This document shows positions 28,613 through 38,993 of a DNA stretch of 64,000 nt, piece after piece. The notes below the pieces were generated by a model. It had not been told where the DNA came from, did not search any database, and was given only the letters and a program-made list of their open reading frames with translations. Source of the stretch: Phytomonas francai (taxonomy: Eukaryota > Euglenozoa > Kinetoplastea > Trypanosomatida > Trypanosomatidae); contig MJCC01000017.1 of NCBI GenBank assembly GCA_001766655.1, forward strand, positions 246,956 to 310,955, written 5' to 3'. The translations under genes were made by a program, and so were the position numbers. The number at the start of each line of letters is the position of its first letter. The stretch's first letter is position 1.

Positions 28613-30631
28613 ATGTCGATCTCCGAGGTATGCGATGCGATCGTGGCGATTGACCAGGACACCACCGACGACGAGTTGGCCGGGATCGCGGCGAGGTGCG
28701 AGGCCCACCTGGGCGCCCTCCCCGAGGTCCTGGACGCGCTCGAAAACACGCTGGCCTCCTCGATCGCGGGGCAGAAGCTCCGGCTGTGGGGCCTCGTCGA
28801 TCGGCTCGCGAAGCAGCACCCCGCGATGCTCGAGGCGCTGCGGCCGAAGTTGATCGCCCTCGCGACGCACTACGCGCCGCGGCCGCGCGAGGCCGAGTGG
28901 GACGCCTTCGCCGCGCTCGCGCGGGGCTCTTTTGAGGTGCTCTTCGGGGCGCCGGTGGTGGCGCTCGTGATGGCGCGGCTCGGCGAGCGCGGGGCCCCGC
29001 CCTCCGCGGGCGAGCGCACGTCGGCGGCGCTCGCCCTGCACAGCACCGCCCTCCGCCGGAGCGGGGCCTTTCTCACGAAGGCGGTCGCGGTCGCGCGGCG
29101 GGGCCCGCAGAAGCACGCCCTGCAGGTCCGGACGATCGACAGCGAAATGGGGATGGCGGCCGCAAGCGCGTACGCGCCGGCGCGGCCGGTCGAGGTGCTC
29201 GTGTCCGAGCCCCAGCCCGACGCCGACGCCCCGCGGGGCTACATGCGGCCCCTCCCGGCCGACCACGCCAAGACCTACAACGAGAGCCGCCGGAAAAGAC
29301 TGCGCGAGATTATGCAAAAGAACCGCGAGACACAGGACGAGCGGCAGCGCGAGGAGCTCCTCAAAAAGGCGCGGCAGGACAGCCTTGGCGAGACGGACCC
29401 TGCGGTCGAGTCCGCGTCGGCGGGAAATGCCTGCCTCCCGGCGGGGGTGCCCGACTTCTCGGACATCCGGATGCCGGCGGAGCTCCCACGGGATGAGTAT
29501 GGCGTGCGGCGGGGCAACTTTCCTCTGGGGGTGCGTTTTATCCGGGATGCCATCGCGGCCAGCGGGGGGGCTGTGGAGCTGGACGTGCTGGTGAATCGTC
29601 TTTCCACCCTCTCGAACAGGGAGGCGGTCGCGGAGTTTGGCGACGTGCGTTCGTTTTTGACCATCCACAGCCCCACCTTTCGCCTGGAGCTTGAGAAGGG
29701 CCAGTGGATCGTGAGGCTGGTGGAGCCCCCCCCGCTCGCGGGCGGCGGGGACGGCCTGACAGCGATGACCTGGGAGGCAATGACGTGTCCGCTCTGCTCC
29801 AAGGTGGTAAAGGGCCGGAACTACGCCTTTCATATGAACTGCCGGGGCTGCATTACGGCGCAGATCGCTCTTGGGCTGCAGGGGGACTTCCAAGGCCGTG
29901 GCCCCATCGCCGAGCTCGCCTTCATCGCCAAGGAATTGATTAGCCACCGAGACAGTTTCGACGACGGCGATGTCGACGCCCTGGCGGAGGCCTTAGCCTG
30001 CGCAAGCGTCGTTCGTCGCTTTCGTCTCGCCTCGCCGAGGCAATTCTCGCCCATCCTAAAGGCCGTGCGCATCGTGCGCGATCGATGGCTGGACTCGAAG
30101 GGCGCCTCGGAAGTGGATCACGTTGCCATCGACACCACCGACGCCTCCGTCGTGAACCTGTTTCGCATCCTTGGTGAGAACATCCACCGACTGCCTATCG
30201 CGTGGATCGAGAATGGCGATGTCATCGACATGTGCCACCGCTTTACGGACCGCGTCCATCCGCCCTTTGACCCCCCACCTCGGCCGGCGGATCCCCGTAT
30301 TAGCCTCTACAACACCTACCCGGGCTTTCTGCTCTGTGAGAGCGAGGTAGACGACGAGGACGACCCGAGCGCGGATGAGGATGAGTTTTCAGATGACGAG
30401 GCCCCTGCCTTCACCTTCGCTGCGCCGGTGGAGATCGCGGAGTCGCTCTACACCGCCGGATTTGAGCGCGATACCAAGCGCCTCCAGCACCGCATGCGCA
30501 CTGCCCCCCCGATGGCGCTCCAGCGCGTCTTGAAGGGGGATCGCAACCAAACGCAACCTGAGATGTATGCGGACCTACAAAGGGATCAGACCGACCAATC
30601 TCCGCTCCCCGGGAAAGTTCGGTTGGTGTAA
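28613..30631 (+). CDS. Protein with CID-like N-terminus and Cys/His motif
   Basis: 672 residues. Residues 1-130 form an all-helical segment whose pattern (LASSIAGQKLRLWGLVDRLA followed by an FEVLFG helix) recalls the CTD-interacting domain of PCF11/SCAF-type mRNA 3'-end factors. Residues 210-260 are a basic helix (SRRKRLREIMQKNRETQ). About 300-365 looks like a winged-helix domain (FPLGVRFIRDAIAASGG to QWIVRLVE). Then TCPLCSKVVKGRNYAFHMNC gives a C-x2-C plus His/Cys set that could bind zinc. The C-terminus is acidic (EDEFSDDEAPAF). The combination suggests an RNA-processing factor, but each assignment is from pattern alone. The first 1.5 kb has nearly all G/C third positions; the last 500 bases do not. 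Confidence 0.6.
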   Translation: MSISEVCDAIVAIDQDTTDDELAGIAARCEAHLGALPEVLDALENTLASSIAGQKLRLWGLVDRLAKQHPAMLEALRPKLIALATHYAPRPREAEWDAFAALARGSFEVLFGAPVVALVMARLGERGAPPSAGERTSAALALHSTALRRSGAFLTKAVAVARRGPQKHALQVRTIDSEMGMAAASAYAPARPVEVLVSEPQPDADAPRGYMRPLPADHAKTYNESRRKRLREIMQKNRETQDERQREELLKKARQDSLGETDPAVESASAGNACLPAGVPDFSDIRMPAELPRDEYGVRRGNFPLGVRFIRDAIAASGGAVELDVLVNRLSTLSNREAVAEFGDVRSFLTIHSPTFRLELEKGQWIVRLVEPPPLAGGGDGLTAMTWEAMTCPLCSKVVKGRNYAFHMNCRGCITAQIALGLQGDFQGRGPIAELAFIAKELISHRDSFDDGDVDALAEALACASVVRRFRLASPRQFSPILKAVRIVRDRWLDSKGASEVDHVAIDTTDASVVNLFRILGENIHRLPIAWIENGDVIDMCHRFTDRVHPPFDPPPRPADPRISLYNTYPGFLLCESEVDDEDDPSADEDEFSDDEAPAFTFAAPVEIAESLYTAGFERDTKRLQHRMRTAPPMALQRVLKGDRNQTQPEMYADLQRDQTDQSPLPGKVRLV

Positions 30632-31306
30632 GTAAGCGTAAAGTTTTTGTTGCCCGATTTTCGACAACAACACACATTTTAATAGCAAACGGAGCGGAGG
30701 GATATCTTCGTGCCTCGTATGCGTGTATCTTTCCTAGCATTTTGTTCTGTTCTTTTTTTTCTCTCCGCCCGCTCCTGTTTAGCGAGTTAAACGATGGGAT
30801 GGAGTAAAACCGGATGATCCTTTCTTATGATTATTTGTTTGTCTATTTATTTATTTTCCTCTCTACATTTTTTTTTCTGTTACTTTTATTTCCCCCTTTG
30901 TACATATTTTCATCCAATTTAAACCCACAACAGGAAAAATTGGCTACCCTACTGTGGCATAGGTTAGTGGCCGTCTAGCCGAAAAACAATCCATAAAAGA
31001 ACAAGTCCAACAGCGGACCTTCATCTTCCATTGGTAACGAAGCGTTACATCCTAAATCCCATCGCCTTTACTTCCTTAACGAAGGAGCAAGGGGAGGGGG
31101 GGGGAGTAAAGGGAAGAGTGGAGAGTCGATAGTTGCTGCTTCCCTTCACTTCAGGTTTTGCCACAACTCAGTGGTATTTTGGTAAATCCCGAGGACACTC
31201 AATAACAAAGGGGATATAGATTGGTTCAAAGGGACATCTTGAACCATAGTTTATTTTAAACCGAAGTAGCAGGGGAGCGGGGAGAAGGGCCTTCATTATT
31301 TTAAAA
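30632..31306. other. Intergenic region, 675 bp
   Basis: T-rich with many pyrimidine tracts, and a G-rich patch at about 31091-31105 (GGGGAGGGGGGGGGAG). No coding frame. AGs near 31266-31285 are possible acceptors for the carrier gene. Confidence 0.5.
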
Positions 31307-32224
31307 ATGCATGGCGATAACAATCGTGAGGCATTTGCAAGTTCACTGGGGGGTGCCTTATCGACAATAATCGAGTACCCTTTGGACACCATTAAAGTCC
31401 GTCTTCAGGACGACGGAAGGCGCTACGGTAGCGCGTGGAAGTGTATCAAGAGGATATACCAGGAGGAAGGTGTTTTAAATGGTTTTTTTCGCGGGCTCCC
31501 TGCACCTGTGATGGGTTTTGCGGTTGAGAGTGCAACCCTATTTCTCACATACCGCACAGCTGTGCAGGCTTACCAGCAGCTTGTTTACGGCAATGTTGTG
31601 GAGCAGGATACGGAGCCCTATGACGCTGTGGCTTTCTCGGGATCCTTCGCTGGTATTGTCGTTGCGCAAGCGTTGACACCCGCGGAGTTAGTTAAGTGCA
31701 GGATGCAGATTCAGAACACGCTGCCCATCAAGGAGCGTATTTACAAGAACTCATTGGAATGCCTTTTGGCCGCATACATGCGGCGCGGCATTCGTGGGAT
31801 ATTTAGGGGGCACGTCGCCATGCTTTACCGCGAGGCGATTGGCTGCTCTTTTTATTTTTTGGCATTCCAAAGTGTTGTTCGATCGTTCTTGTTAGAAGAT
31901 CAAAAATTTAGTCAAGCCTCTCCGCTACTGCACTTTTTGGCTGGCGGCTGCGCTGGCATCGCGTTCTGGACATCCATTTACCCCATCGATGCTGTCAAGA
32001 CCAAACAGCAAGCCAATAAGGCGGACTACCGCAAGCGCGGGTTTCGGCAGAGCTGCGCGTGGTTGTACCGGAAAGAGGGACTAAGGGGATTTTATCGCGG
32101 GTACTATGTTACCATTTCGCGCGCCATTCCCGGGAACGCGGTTTTTATTGCGGTATATGAGCAGATGAGCTTTATTTGGGATTTAGTACACGGAAATTCA
32201 CCTAGGCACTCCGTACACGGGTAA
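31307..32224 (+). CDS. Mitochondrial carrier family protein
   Basis: 305 residues, the standard carrier length. It has three repeats, each with a PX[DE]XX[KR] signature: PLDTIK at 25-30, PAELVK at 125-130 and PIDAVK at 226-231. Each repeat has two hydrophobic spans and a GF/GI-x-RG motif (NGFFRGLPAP, RGIFRGHVAM, RGFYRGYYVT). The second signature (AELVKCRMQ) and the PAPVMGFAVESAT segment resemble the carnitine/acylcarnitine and ornithine carrier group, so a basic amino acid or acylcarnitine is a possible substrate; I would not assign it. It would sit in the inner mitochondrial membrane. Start at the first ATG in a T/A-rich leader. Confidence 0.93.
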   Translation: MHGDNNREAFASSLGGALSTIIEYPLDTIKVRLQDDGRRYGSAWKCIKRIYQEEGVLNGFFRGLPAPVMGFAVESATLFLTYRTAVQAYQQLVYGNVVEQDTEPYDAVAFSGSFAGIVVAQALTPAELVKCRMQIQNTLPIKERIYKNSLECLLAAYMRRGIRGIFRGHVAMLYREAIGCSFYFLAFQSVVRSFLLEDQKFSQASPLLHFLAGGCAGIAFWTSIYPIDAVKTKQQANKADYRKRGFRQSCAWLYRKEGLRGFYRGYYVTISRAIPGNAVFIAVYEQMSFIWDLVHGNSPRHSVHG

Positions 32225-33159
32225 TGTGTGGTGCGCTCTTGGTATCTATTGATGCTTTCGTTATGACTTTTTTTTTTATCAGACTTCTGAGACACTGCGT
32301 TACTTGTGCCAATGGTGTCGAGAGTTTGACTTTAAAGCTAATTGTAAAAGGAAAAGCTTAGAGTTATATTAACAGTTACACAGGAACACTTTAACTTCGG
32401 GCTTGTTGCCCCTCGAAAGGGTGTAAATATTTCCCATCGGTAACCGCTCATATTGGATGTGTTCCAATATCAAGCTAAACCTATATCATCGCTAGGGTTC
32501 AAGTCCTTTGGATTTGTTGTGTTGCACTCTGAACAATTCCTTCCACGTGTAAATTTTACAGCATCAATAATATCTTATATATCTATATCTATATCTATCT
32601 ATCTATCTATATCTATATCTATCTATATCTATATATATATAGATATATATTAAAAAAACATATTGGTTTTGGTTTGTAGCAATACATACTATACGGCCTT
32701 TTTTTTTGCACTGTTTAGATCAGGTAACTTTCTTCACATGCGTTGTTTTATATTAGTATCGTGCCGAATCTTATTTCCCCAAATTGTGCGCTGCAAGTGT
32801 ACTCAGATTGTCGTCATATGGATATGAACTATAACCTTGTAAGTAAAGTTAGGAGTAAACTAAGTGTCTTAAAGATCTCGGTGCGTCGCATTTACAAAGC
32901 ATGCGTGTATAAGCCTTGCATCGCTCCATCACTCCCCAGTTGGGGTGTCCTGGGGAAGGACGTGCCAATTTCTTTACCATTTCTTATTGCCCCTTTTTTC
33001 TTTTCCGATTACCTGGGTTGCCTATACATTAATGACGCGTGGTAAACGTACTTTACAGTTGTTTCATTTATATATATTAAGGCCGTAGGGAAGGGTCTGT
33101 GGAGAAAAAAAGGTGTAGTTAAGGTTGAAAACAAAATCAAATAATTCATTCATATCACC
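32225..33159. other. Intergenic region, 935 bp
   Basis: AT-rich, with a mixed TATC/TA simple repeat at about 32576-32650. A 100-codon open frame (32743-33045) begins with TTG and looks non-coding. A T9 run lies near 32699. Confidence 0.55.
32576..32650. repeat. Mixed (TATC)n / (TATATC)n / (TA)n simple repeat
   Basis: About 75 bases of interrupted TATC, TATATC and TA units. Irregular unit order suggests slippage; there are no spacers, so it is not a CRISPR array. Confidence 0.85.
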
Positions 33160-36100
33160 ATGTCTCTTAAAATGGAGTCGGAGTATACCGCTGCGAGCCT
33201 TGGGAAGGAAAATATTATGTTCAAATGGCATCCAAATCGCCCTTGGATTGCTGTGACGGGATCCAAAGGCAAGGTATTTGTTCTGGACCGCAGCGGTAAA
33301 CTGCTCCATCAGTTCGCGCTTATAGGTGTCGTTGATTTGGAGTGGGATAGATTTAGTGACACCTTGGGCCTGATCACTAGCCGTACTAGCACCTTCCACC
33401 TCTACTCGCATGAAGCGAATAAGCTTGATACTATTGAGACCAAGTATAAGGATTTGACGCTTGTTCGCTGGTCTAAAAGGTTATCACTGGCGGCGATCGG
33501 CACCCAGAAGGGTACGGTGGTTATACTTAACCAAGTGACGAAGAAGCGTCTGCCGATCTTCGGCACGCACTCACAGGCCATCATTGACGCGGTGTGGACG
33601 GAGTTGCAGAACAGGTTGGTAATGATAAGCGCTGAACGCACGATGTCTATATCGAACTCAGAGGGAAACGTACTATCGACGGTGACGCTAGACGCATTTC
33701 CGCTCTCGCTATCCCTGATTGAGACTATGCCGCATTTAGATTCCAAGCCGATGTCTTTGGTAGCCTGCAACCTTGGCAACTCCCTGCGCGTCGTTAACCT
33801 GTGCACTAACGAGATCTACTCCGCTGAGTTCGGGGGAAGCGTGCTAGGCTCTATCGCATGCCTGGTGAGTGGCGGAAGTGTCTTCCTCGTAGGCTTCTCC
33901 TCCGGGACCGTTGGGCTTGCCGTGCCGGATGCCAAACAGCTCACCCTCGCAAGCAGTTTCAGCATAGGCAGAAAAATCATTAGTGGCATTGCGTTTGGCA
34001 AGGGAAATACCTTTGCTGCTGTCTCCTGTCAAAGCAGCCTGCGCTTTATTAGTGTAACGGGAAAAAACATTACGGAAGAGAAGGAGTTTAATATCGAAGT
34101 GCCGACCCAAGCCATTTCCTTCGAAAAGGCCGAATGGTGCTCAGACGGACAGTCGATCGCGGTTATGACAGGGAATGGAAACTTTTACATTTACAGTATA
34201 AACGTACGCGCCGTCAGCACGTCATGGGCAAATCTTTTATTTCAGTTTACATCGTCGCGCGTGGTGGGCGTGAAGGACATCAAAGAGAACAATATCCTGT
34301 GCACCGTGGCGATTGACATAGATCCCCAAAACATGACAGCCGGGATGGGGTCATTTGCGGTGTATTCCGAGAATGAAGCTCACTACTACGACTATCACGC
34401 GCCGCAGACCACAATGTTTGACCCTCCAGATCCTAGTAAAGGCCTCCCGGCAAAGTGGGAGAGATCAAAAGCAGAAGGGGATGATTCAAAGTTTATTCGC
34501 ACAGTAGAGTATCCTGGTCGTATCGAGGACTTGAGGGTTAACTCCACATTCGCTGTGGCGCTCTATGATGGCCGTGTCCGTTTGCATTTTATTCGTGACC
34601 CGAATGGCGCCGTGATGAATCTCCCGTCAGATTCGAGTCAAAAGATTTTGACCATTGGTCTTTCCGAGGCACTCTTTGTTTGTGCGACATGCGCTAAGGT
34701 TTACATTGTGGCGTTGCCAAAAATGCAGATCGTAGCCGAGTTTGAACTTCGATCAGGCCTTAAGCGGGGCTTTCCCAGCCCTTCCTGCACACGGATGGTG
34801 TACATTGACAATAACAACGACCTACTCTTGTTAAACCTTGTCACAGAGGTTGCCTTTAACGTTCAGGGTTACCATAAAAGCTACAAGTCGATTCTGTGGG
34901 ACTGGGCTGATCCTACGGTTTTTGCGGCATACAATCATGATAAATTTATGACATTCGTCTACAGACCTCATAGCACGCGAGGCCCGACTTGTGAATCCAT
35001 CCAAGAGCGACTTAGAACGGACGAACCCCTTACCACTCCTATGCCGAATAATTGTGTGCCGATCAATTTATTTGGTGGCGTGGTGGCTTATCAGTCGAAA
35101 ACTGGCATACTCAACAAGTTGGAGCTCCACACTCACCAAGAGATTAATTCACGTGGCCCGAACACCACCGCTTTCTACAACAATTTATCTCTGAACCGCC
35201 TCCGTTGGTGCTCACAAAATATTTCGACACTGCAAGAAGCAGAAGAGCTTGTAGTCAGGGCATTACACTTCCTAGACGTCGAACTCGCCATTCGCATATA
35301 CCGGCAGCTATCGAAGCCGAGCCTGGTACTCTACCTTGAAAAGATTAAACACATACAGGAGAAGAACCTCCTCATTGGACATATTTCTATCATCACAGGG
35401 GCCTTCGACGACGCGCAAAAGTCTTTCCTTCACTCTTCCCAACCTTTGCGCGCGTTAGAGATGCGGCGTGACTTGATGCACTGGGAGCAGGCTCTTGCGC
35501 TGGCGAAAGACCTAGCCCCCAACGAGATTCCAGCCATTTCGAAAGATTACGCGCAACAGCTGGAGTACCGCGGTGAGTACATGAAAGCGATTCAGATGTT
35601 CAAGAATGGGAATCGAAGCGTTCCTACCGGGCACGCATGCACGGAGCTATCGGCAGCCCAGGAGGAGGTGCGTAAGCATAACATCGATTGTCTCAAGGGG
35701 GTTGCTCGATGCAACTTGCGCACTGGGAGGCTTGATGAGGGCATGCCGATTGCTCTTGAAATCAATGACAATGCCTTTTCGTATGAGTGTGCCAAGTTGT
35801 GTGAGGAGAATAAACGCTTTGATGCCGCTGCAAAGCTCTACGAGCGGGCTGGTGAGGTCGAGCAGGCGGCTATGCTGTACATAGAAAAGTGCAATAACCT
35901 CAAGGCAGCAGGGCTGCTACTACCCCAGATAAAGTCACCAAGCATCATAGGCCGGTACGCCTATGCCAAGGAGATGGACGGTTCCTTCAGCGAGGCTGAG
36001 CAAGCGTACACACAGGTCGAGGACTGGGATAATGTTGTGCGCATCAAAGTCCAAAAGCTAAACGATTTACAAGGGGCGTATGTTATCGTTCGACGGACGC

Positions 36101-37302
36101 GATCCACAAACGCTGCGGCTCTTGTGGCAAGAATGTGTCAAAGCCGAAACGAGTTTGCCTCCGCGGTCGAGTTTCTAGTCGTTGCAAAATGCACAAAGGA
36201 GGCCTTTGAACTCGCCAAGCAGCACACTTGTCTAAGCAACTACGAAAATGCCTTGCTGAATCAGGTTGTTCTCAAGGATGGGGTCGCGCCCGTTGCAAAT
36301 CAAGACGACTTTAACCTTCTGGCCACCTACTACGATGAGATCCGGAAGCCGGGACAAGCAGCTGTTTTTTACCGTCTGGCTGGTAATTCAACGCTGGCTT
36401 TAGAAAAATATATCGAGTCTGGACAACCGGAGGACATTGAAAAGGCCATAGAGGTTGTAGGAAAGGCTCACAGTGACGCGTTGAAGAACAAGCTCATCGC
36501 CTTCCTAATCGGTGACCCGGACGGCCAGCCCAAGGACCCATCGTACCTTTTCAGGCTCCACATGGCTTTAGGCAGCTACGAGAAGGCATCCAAGACGTAC
36601 GTCATTATCGCAGCCAGAGAGCAGGAAATGGGCAACTACAAAGTTGCGCACAAAACGCTTATCGAGGCCTCTCGCATTCTGCGCGAAAAAAGCATACGTG
36701 TGCCAAGCGATTTGCGTCGCTCGCTGATGATTCTTCACTCTTATATCATTGTAAAAGACCTGATCGCAGTTATGCATGATGATGCAACGGCAAGTCGGAT
36801 GCTTCTGCGTGTCACCCACAACATTCAGAAGTTTCAGAGCCACGCCGCGACCATCATTGCATCCACTGTTCTACAGTGTCTGAAGTCTGGCTTCGCCCAC
36901 TCTGCCTTCCAACTGTCTTGCCTCCTCATACAGAACGAGGAGTACCGCACGCAGCTGCCGGAAAAGAATCGCCGCAAAATCGAGAGCATTGTGCGGCGCG
37001 GCGGGAAGGAGGCGGCGGTGGACCCTGTAGAAGTCACAAAACCATGCCCTTTCTGTGATCAGCCGGTACCAGAGTGTGAGCTGGACTGTGGAGCGTGTCG
37101 AAACACCCTACCCTTTTGTATAGTGACCGGTAAACACATAGTGAAGAGCGATTTTACCACAGCCCCGTGCTGTGGCTTCCCAGCTATCCATTCTGCGTTG
37201 ATAAAGCGCCTGTGCGAAAAATCTATTTGCCCTATGTGTGAAACCATACTTGACGTTAATAAGGTTCAGTTACAAAGTAATCCTGATTTGGAGGTATTAT
37301 AA
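33160..37302 (+). CDS. IFT144: Intraflagellar transport protein IFT144 (WDR19)
   Basis: 1380 residues (human WDR19 has 1342). IFT144 is a core subunit of the IFT-A complex, which drives retrograde transport in the flagellum and ciliary import of membrane proteins. The N-terminal half is WD40 beta-propeller: FKWHPNRPWIAVTGSKGKV, WSKRLSLAAIGTQKGTVVIL and ISAERTMSISNSEGNVL match the first blades of animal IFT144 in order. The C-terminal half is TPR-like helical repeats (VRALHFLDVELAIRIYRQL, RRDLMHWEQALALAKDLAP). The last 80 residues hold the Cys/His cluster (CPFCDQPVPEC, CGAC, APCCGFPAIH, CPMC) expected of IFT144 and its paralogue WDR35. The match to WDR19 rather than WDR35 rests on the N-terminal blades. 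Full length with no break. Confidence 0.93.
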   Translation: MSLKMESEYTAASLGKENIMFKWHPNRPWIAVTGSKGKVFVLDRSGKLLHQFALIGVVDLEWDRFSDTLGLITSRTSTFHLYSHEANKLDTIETKYKDLTLVRWSKRLSLAAIGTQKGTVVILNQVTKKRLPIFGTHSQAIIDAVWTELQNRLVMISAERTMSISNSEGNVLSTVTLDAFPLSLSLIETMPHLDSKPMSLVACNLGNSLRVVNLCTNEIYSAEFGGSVLGSIACLVSGGSVFLVGFSSGTVGLAVPDAKQLTLASSFSIGRKIISGIAFGKGNTFAAVSCQSSLRFISVTGKNITEEKEFNIEVPTQAISFEKAEWCSDGQSIAVMTGNGNFYIYSINVRAVSTSWANLLFQFTSSRVVGVKDIKENNILCTVAIDIDPQNMTAGMGSFAVYSENEAHYYDYHAPQTTMFDPPDPSKGLPAKWERSKAEGDDSKFIRTVEYPGRIEDLRVNSTFAVALYDGRVRLHFIRDPNGAVMNLPSDSSQKILTIGLSEALFVCATCAKVYIVALPKMQIVAEFELRSGLKRGFPSPSCTRMVYIDNNNDLLLLNLVTEVAFNVQGYHKSYKSILWDWADPTVFAAYNHDKFMTFVYRPHSTRGPTCESIQERLRTDEPLTTPMPNNCVPINLFGGVVAYQSKTGILNKLELHTHQEINSRGPNTTAFYNNLSLNRLRWCSQNISTLQEAEELVVRALHFLDVELAIRIYRQLSKPSLVLYLEKIKHIQEKNLLIGHISIITGAFDDAQKSFLHSSQPLRALEMRRDLMHWEQALALAKDLAPNEIPAISKDYAQQLEYRGEYMKAIQMFKNGNRSVPTGHACTELSAAQEEVRKHNIDCLKGVARCNLRTGRLDEGMPIALEINDNAFSYECAKLCEENKRFDAAAKLYERAGEVEQAAMLYIEKCNNLKAAGLLLPQIKSPSIIGRYAYAKEMDGSFSEAEQAYTQVEDWDNVVRIKVQKLNDLQGAYVIVRRTRSTNAAALVARMCQSRNEFASAVEFLVVAKCTKEAFELAKQHTCLSNYENALLNQVVLKDGVAPVANQDDFNLLATYYDEIRKPGQAAVFYRLAGNSTLALEKYIESGQPEDIEKAIEVVGKAHSDALKNKLIAFLIGDPDGQPKDPSYLFRLHMALGSYEKASKTYVIIAAREQEMGNYKVAHKTLIEASRILREKSIRVPSDLRRSLMILHSYIIVKDLIAVMHDDATASRMLLRVTHNIQKFQSHAATIIASTVLQCLKSGFAHSAFQLSCLLIQNEEYRTQLPEKNRRKIESIVRRGGKEAAVDPVEVTKPCPFCDQPVPECELDCGACRNTLPFCIVTGKHIVKSDFTTAPCCGFPAIHSALIKRLCEKSICPMCETILDVNKVQLQSNPDLEVL

Positions 37303-37783
37303 TATAAACTTTATCATCGTAAGGTACATAGGACGTGAATGTGCACAATTATTTATCCTTGTCTTTGATTCATTCATGTGCCTCTTTTCAGTCAGATCGA
37401 GCTAATAAAAATTGGTGATGCTCAAAAGAGGCGGCCAAATCAAAATGTATTCGTTGCTGTTTTCATATTTTAGCGCGCCCCGCAAGTCGTTTGGAGTACA
37501 TGCCATGTATATAATACAACGTTAGCTACAACTTTTTCGTTTTAACTCAAGTAACGGTTTTTATTCTGTGTAATGTTGATTGGCTTTTGGAATGCCCGGT
37601 ATTAAAAAAAGCTCAGTCTATGAAAAGACCATCTGTTACTGCATTACTACTTGTGCTACATTTCTTGACGATATCGACCTTCCAATATGCTCTTTAAGCC
37701 ACAAAATAAAATTATTGCATTTTTTCATTTTCGTAGAAGAGCATTTTCCTTTTTTCCCTTCCATAATTTACCTAAAAAATACT
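37303..37783. other. Intergenic region, 481 bp
   Basis: AT-rich. An open frame extends upstream of the UCH gene from a TTG at 37580, but the sequence there is T-rich and not UCH-like. TTTTTTCATTTTCGTAG ends near 37735 and can serve as acceptor. Confidence 0.5.
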
Positions 37784-38500
37784 ATGGCGCTTTATCCTCT
37801 GGAGAATAATCCTGGTGTCTTGAACCACTACATTAGCCGGTTAGGAGTCGATAGACCGAAACTCCAGTTTGTCGATGTATATGGGATATCCAAGGAGTTA
37901 CTTGAAATGCTTCCAGGCCCAGTCTTCGCAGTTTTGTTTGTTTACCCAATCACAAGCAAATCGGAATCGACTCTTCAGGTTATGTCTGAGAAGCAGCAGG
38001 AAAAGGTGCAAGAGCTTATGAAAAGTGCACCGATTTTTTTTATGAAGCAAGAGGTGGCGAATAGCTGTGGTACTGTCGCCCTGTTACATGCCCTGCTTAA
38101 TAATTATGATTTGGTTGGGAGGGTTAAAGAAGGCAGTATCCTGGCGGATTTGCATGAAGCTATCCAGTACAAAGGGGTGCGAGAGAGTCCTAAAAAAATA
38201 GGGAATCTTGTAAGGGACAATACTTTTCTAGCGGCTATCCATACCGAAACGGCCTTTGAAGGGGACACAGAAAATCAACCCATTGATACTAATATTGATC
38301 TTCACTTTTCCTGTTTTATATGGGCTTGGGACTGTTGTGTCGAGCTGGATGGACGGAAGGAACGACCTATTCTTCATGGAGTGTGTCTCTCCCGAGAAGA
38401 ATTTTTACGAGAAACCGCCAAAGCAATAGAGAAGCGAATGAGCCTGCATGCTTCTTTACACACCTACAGCATTACAGCACTTGTTTCCACATCTGCTTAA
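37784..38500 (+). CDS. UCHL3: Ubiquitin C-terminal hydrolase, UCHL3 type (peptidase C12)
   Basis: 238 residues (human UCHL3 has 230). It cleaves small adducts from the ubiquitin C-terminus and can also act on NEDD8. The catalytic set is intact: Gln89 in FFMKQEVANSCGT, nucleophile Cys95, His174 in NIDLHFSCF and Asp189 in VELDGRK. The opening LENNPGVLNHYISRLG and QFVDVYGISKELLEMLP are typical of the family. The active-site crossover loop (about 148-165, ETAFEGDTE) is present and of normal length. The start at 37784 matches the UCHL3 N-terminus; upstream in-frame codons encode T-rich filler. No tail domain, so it is not the UCHL5/BAP1 type. Confidence 0.95.
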   Translation: MALYPLENNPGVLNHYISRLGVDRPKLQFVDVYGISKELLEMLPGPVFAVLFVYPITSKSESTLQVMSEKQQEKVQELMKSAPIFFMKQEVANSCGTVALLHALLNNYDLVGRVKEGSILADLHEAIQYKGVRESPKKIGNLVRDNTFLAAIHTETAFEGDTENQPIDTNIDLHFSCFIWAWDCCVELDGRKERPILHGVCLSREEFLRETAKAIEKRMSLHASLHTYSITALVSTSA

Positions 38501-38993
38501 GGTAAAAGATATCCATGTTTTCCTTGAGTAGGATGAATTTTTTTTTTTAATGATTTTTGTTTCAGCAAGTCTTGTAAGTTTTCAGAATGGTGTTGAAAAT
38601 ATACTATGCACATTATATATATTATTTTTCTTATTGTATTTCGTATGACTCGTTTTTGATTACATGCAATATTCATACCGATTACTTTGACTTGAGAACC
38701 ATTCCTTTTCTTAGGCGTACTCCATTTTATTACCCTAACGTAATTAGTTGATGGGCAAATGGGCAAAGAGAATATAATTACAATGGCATTTTTTCGTTGC
38801 TGTGCTTTCATTTACCACTGTGCTTTTACAAACGAGGAGAATTGTATCGATCACTCTTATGCATATCTATCCTATTTTGTTTTCTTCCGTATTACGCATA
38901 CGCATTTGTTTAGGCGAAAGGAGGAGCACGTTTACTTTTTTTTTCTAGTTGCCACATAAGGACTCAAAGTAGCCTTAGATTGTAGAGGTTCTA
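38501..38993. other. Intergenic region, 493 bp
   Basis: AT-rich, with a T10 run near 38540 and TTTACTTTTTTTTTCTAG (about 38932-38948) that makes a good acceptor for the next gene. No coding frame. Confidence 0.55.

Noticed and set aside
28595..29947. 450-codon open frame on the minus strand
   Set aside because: Antisense shadow of the GC-rich CID-like gene; composition is low-complexity and there is no supporting acceptor on that strand.
32576..32650. Repeat array that might resemble CRISPR
   Set aside because: Units are 4-6 bases with no spacers, and the organism is a eukaryote; it is ordinary simple sequence.
32743..33045. 100-codon open frame upstream of IFT144
   Set aside because: TTG start, mixed composition and no acceptor; it reads like AT-rich spacer.
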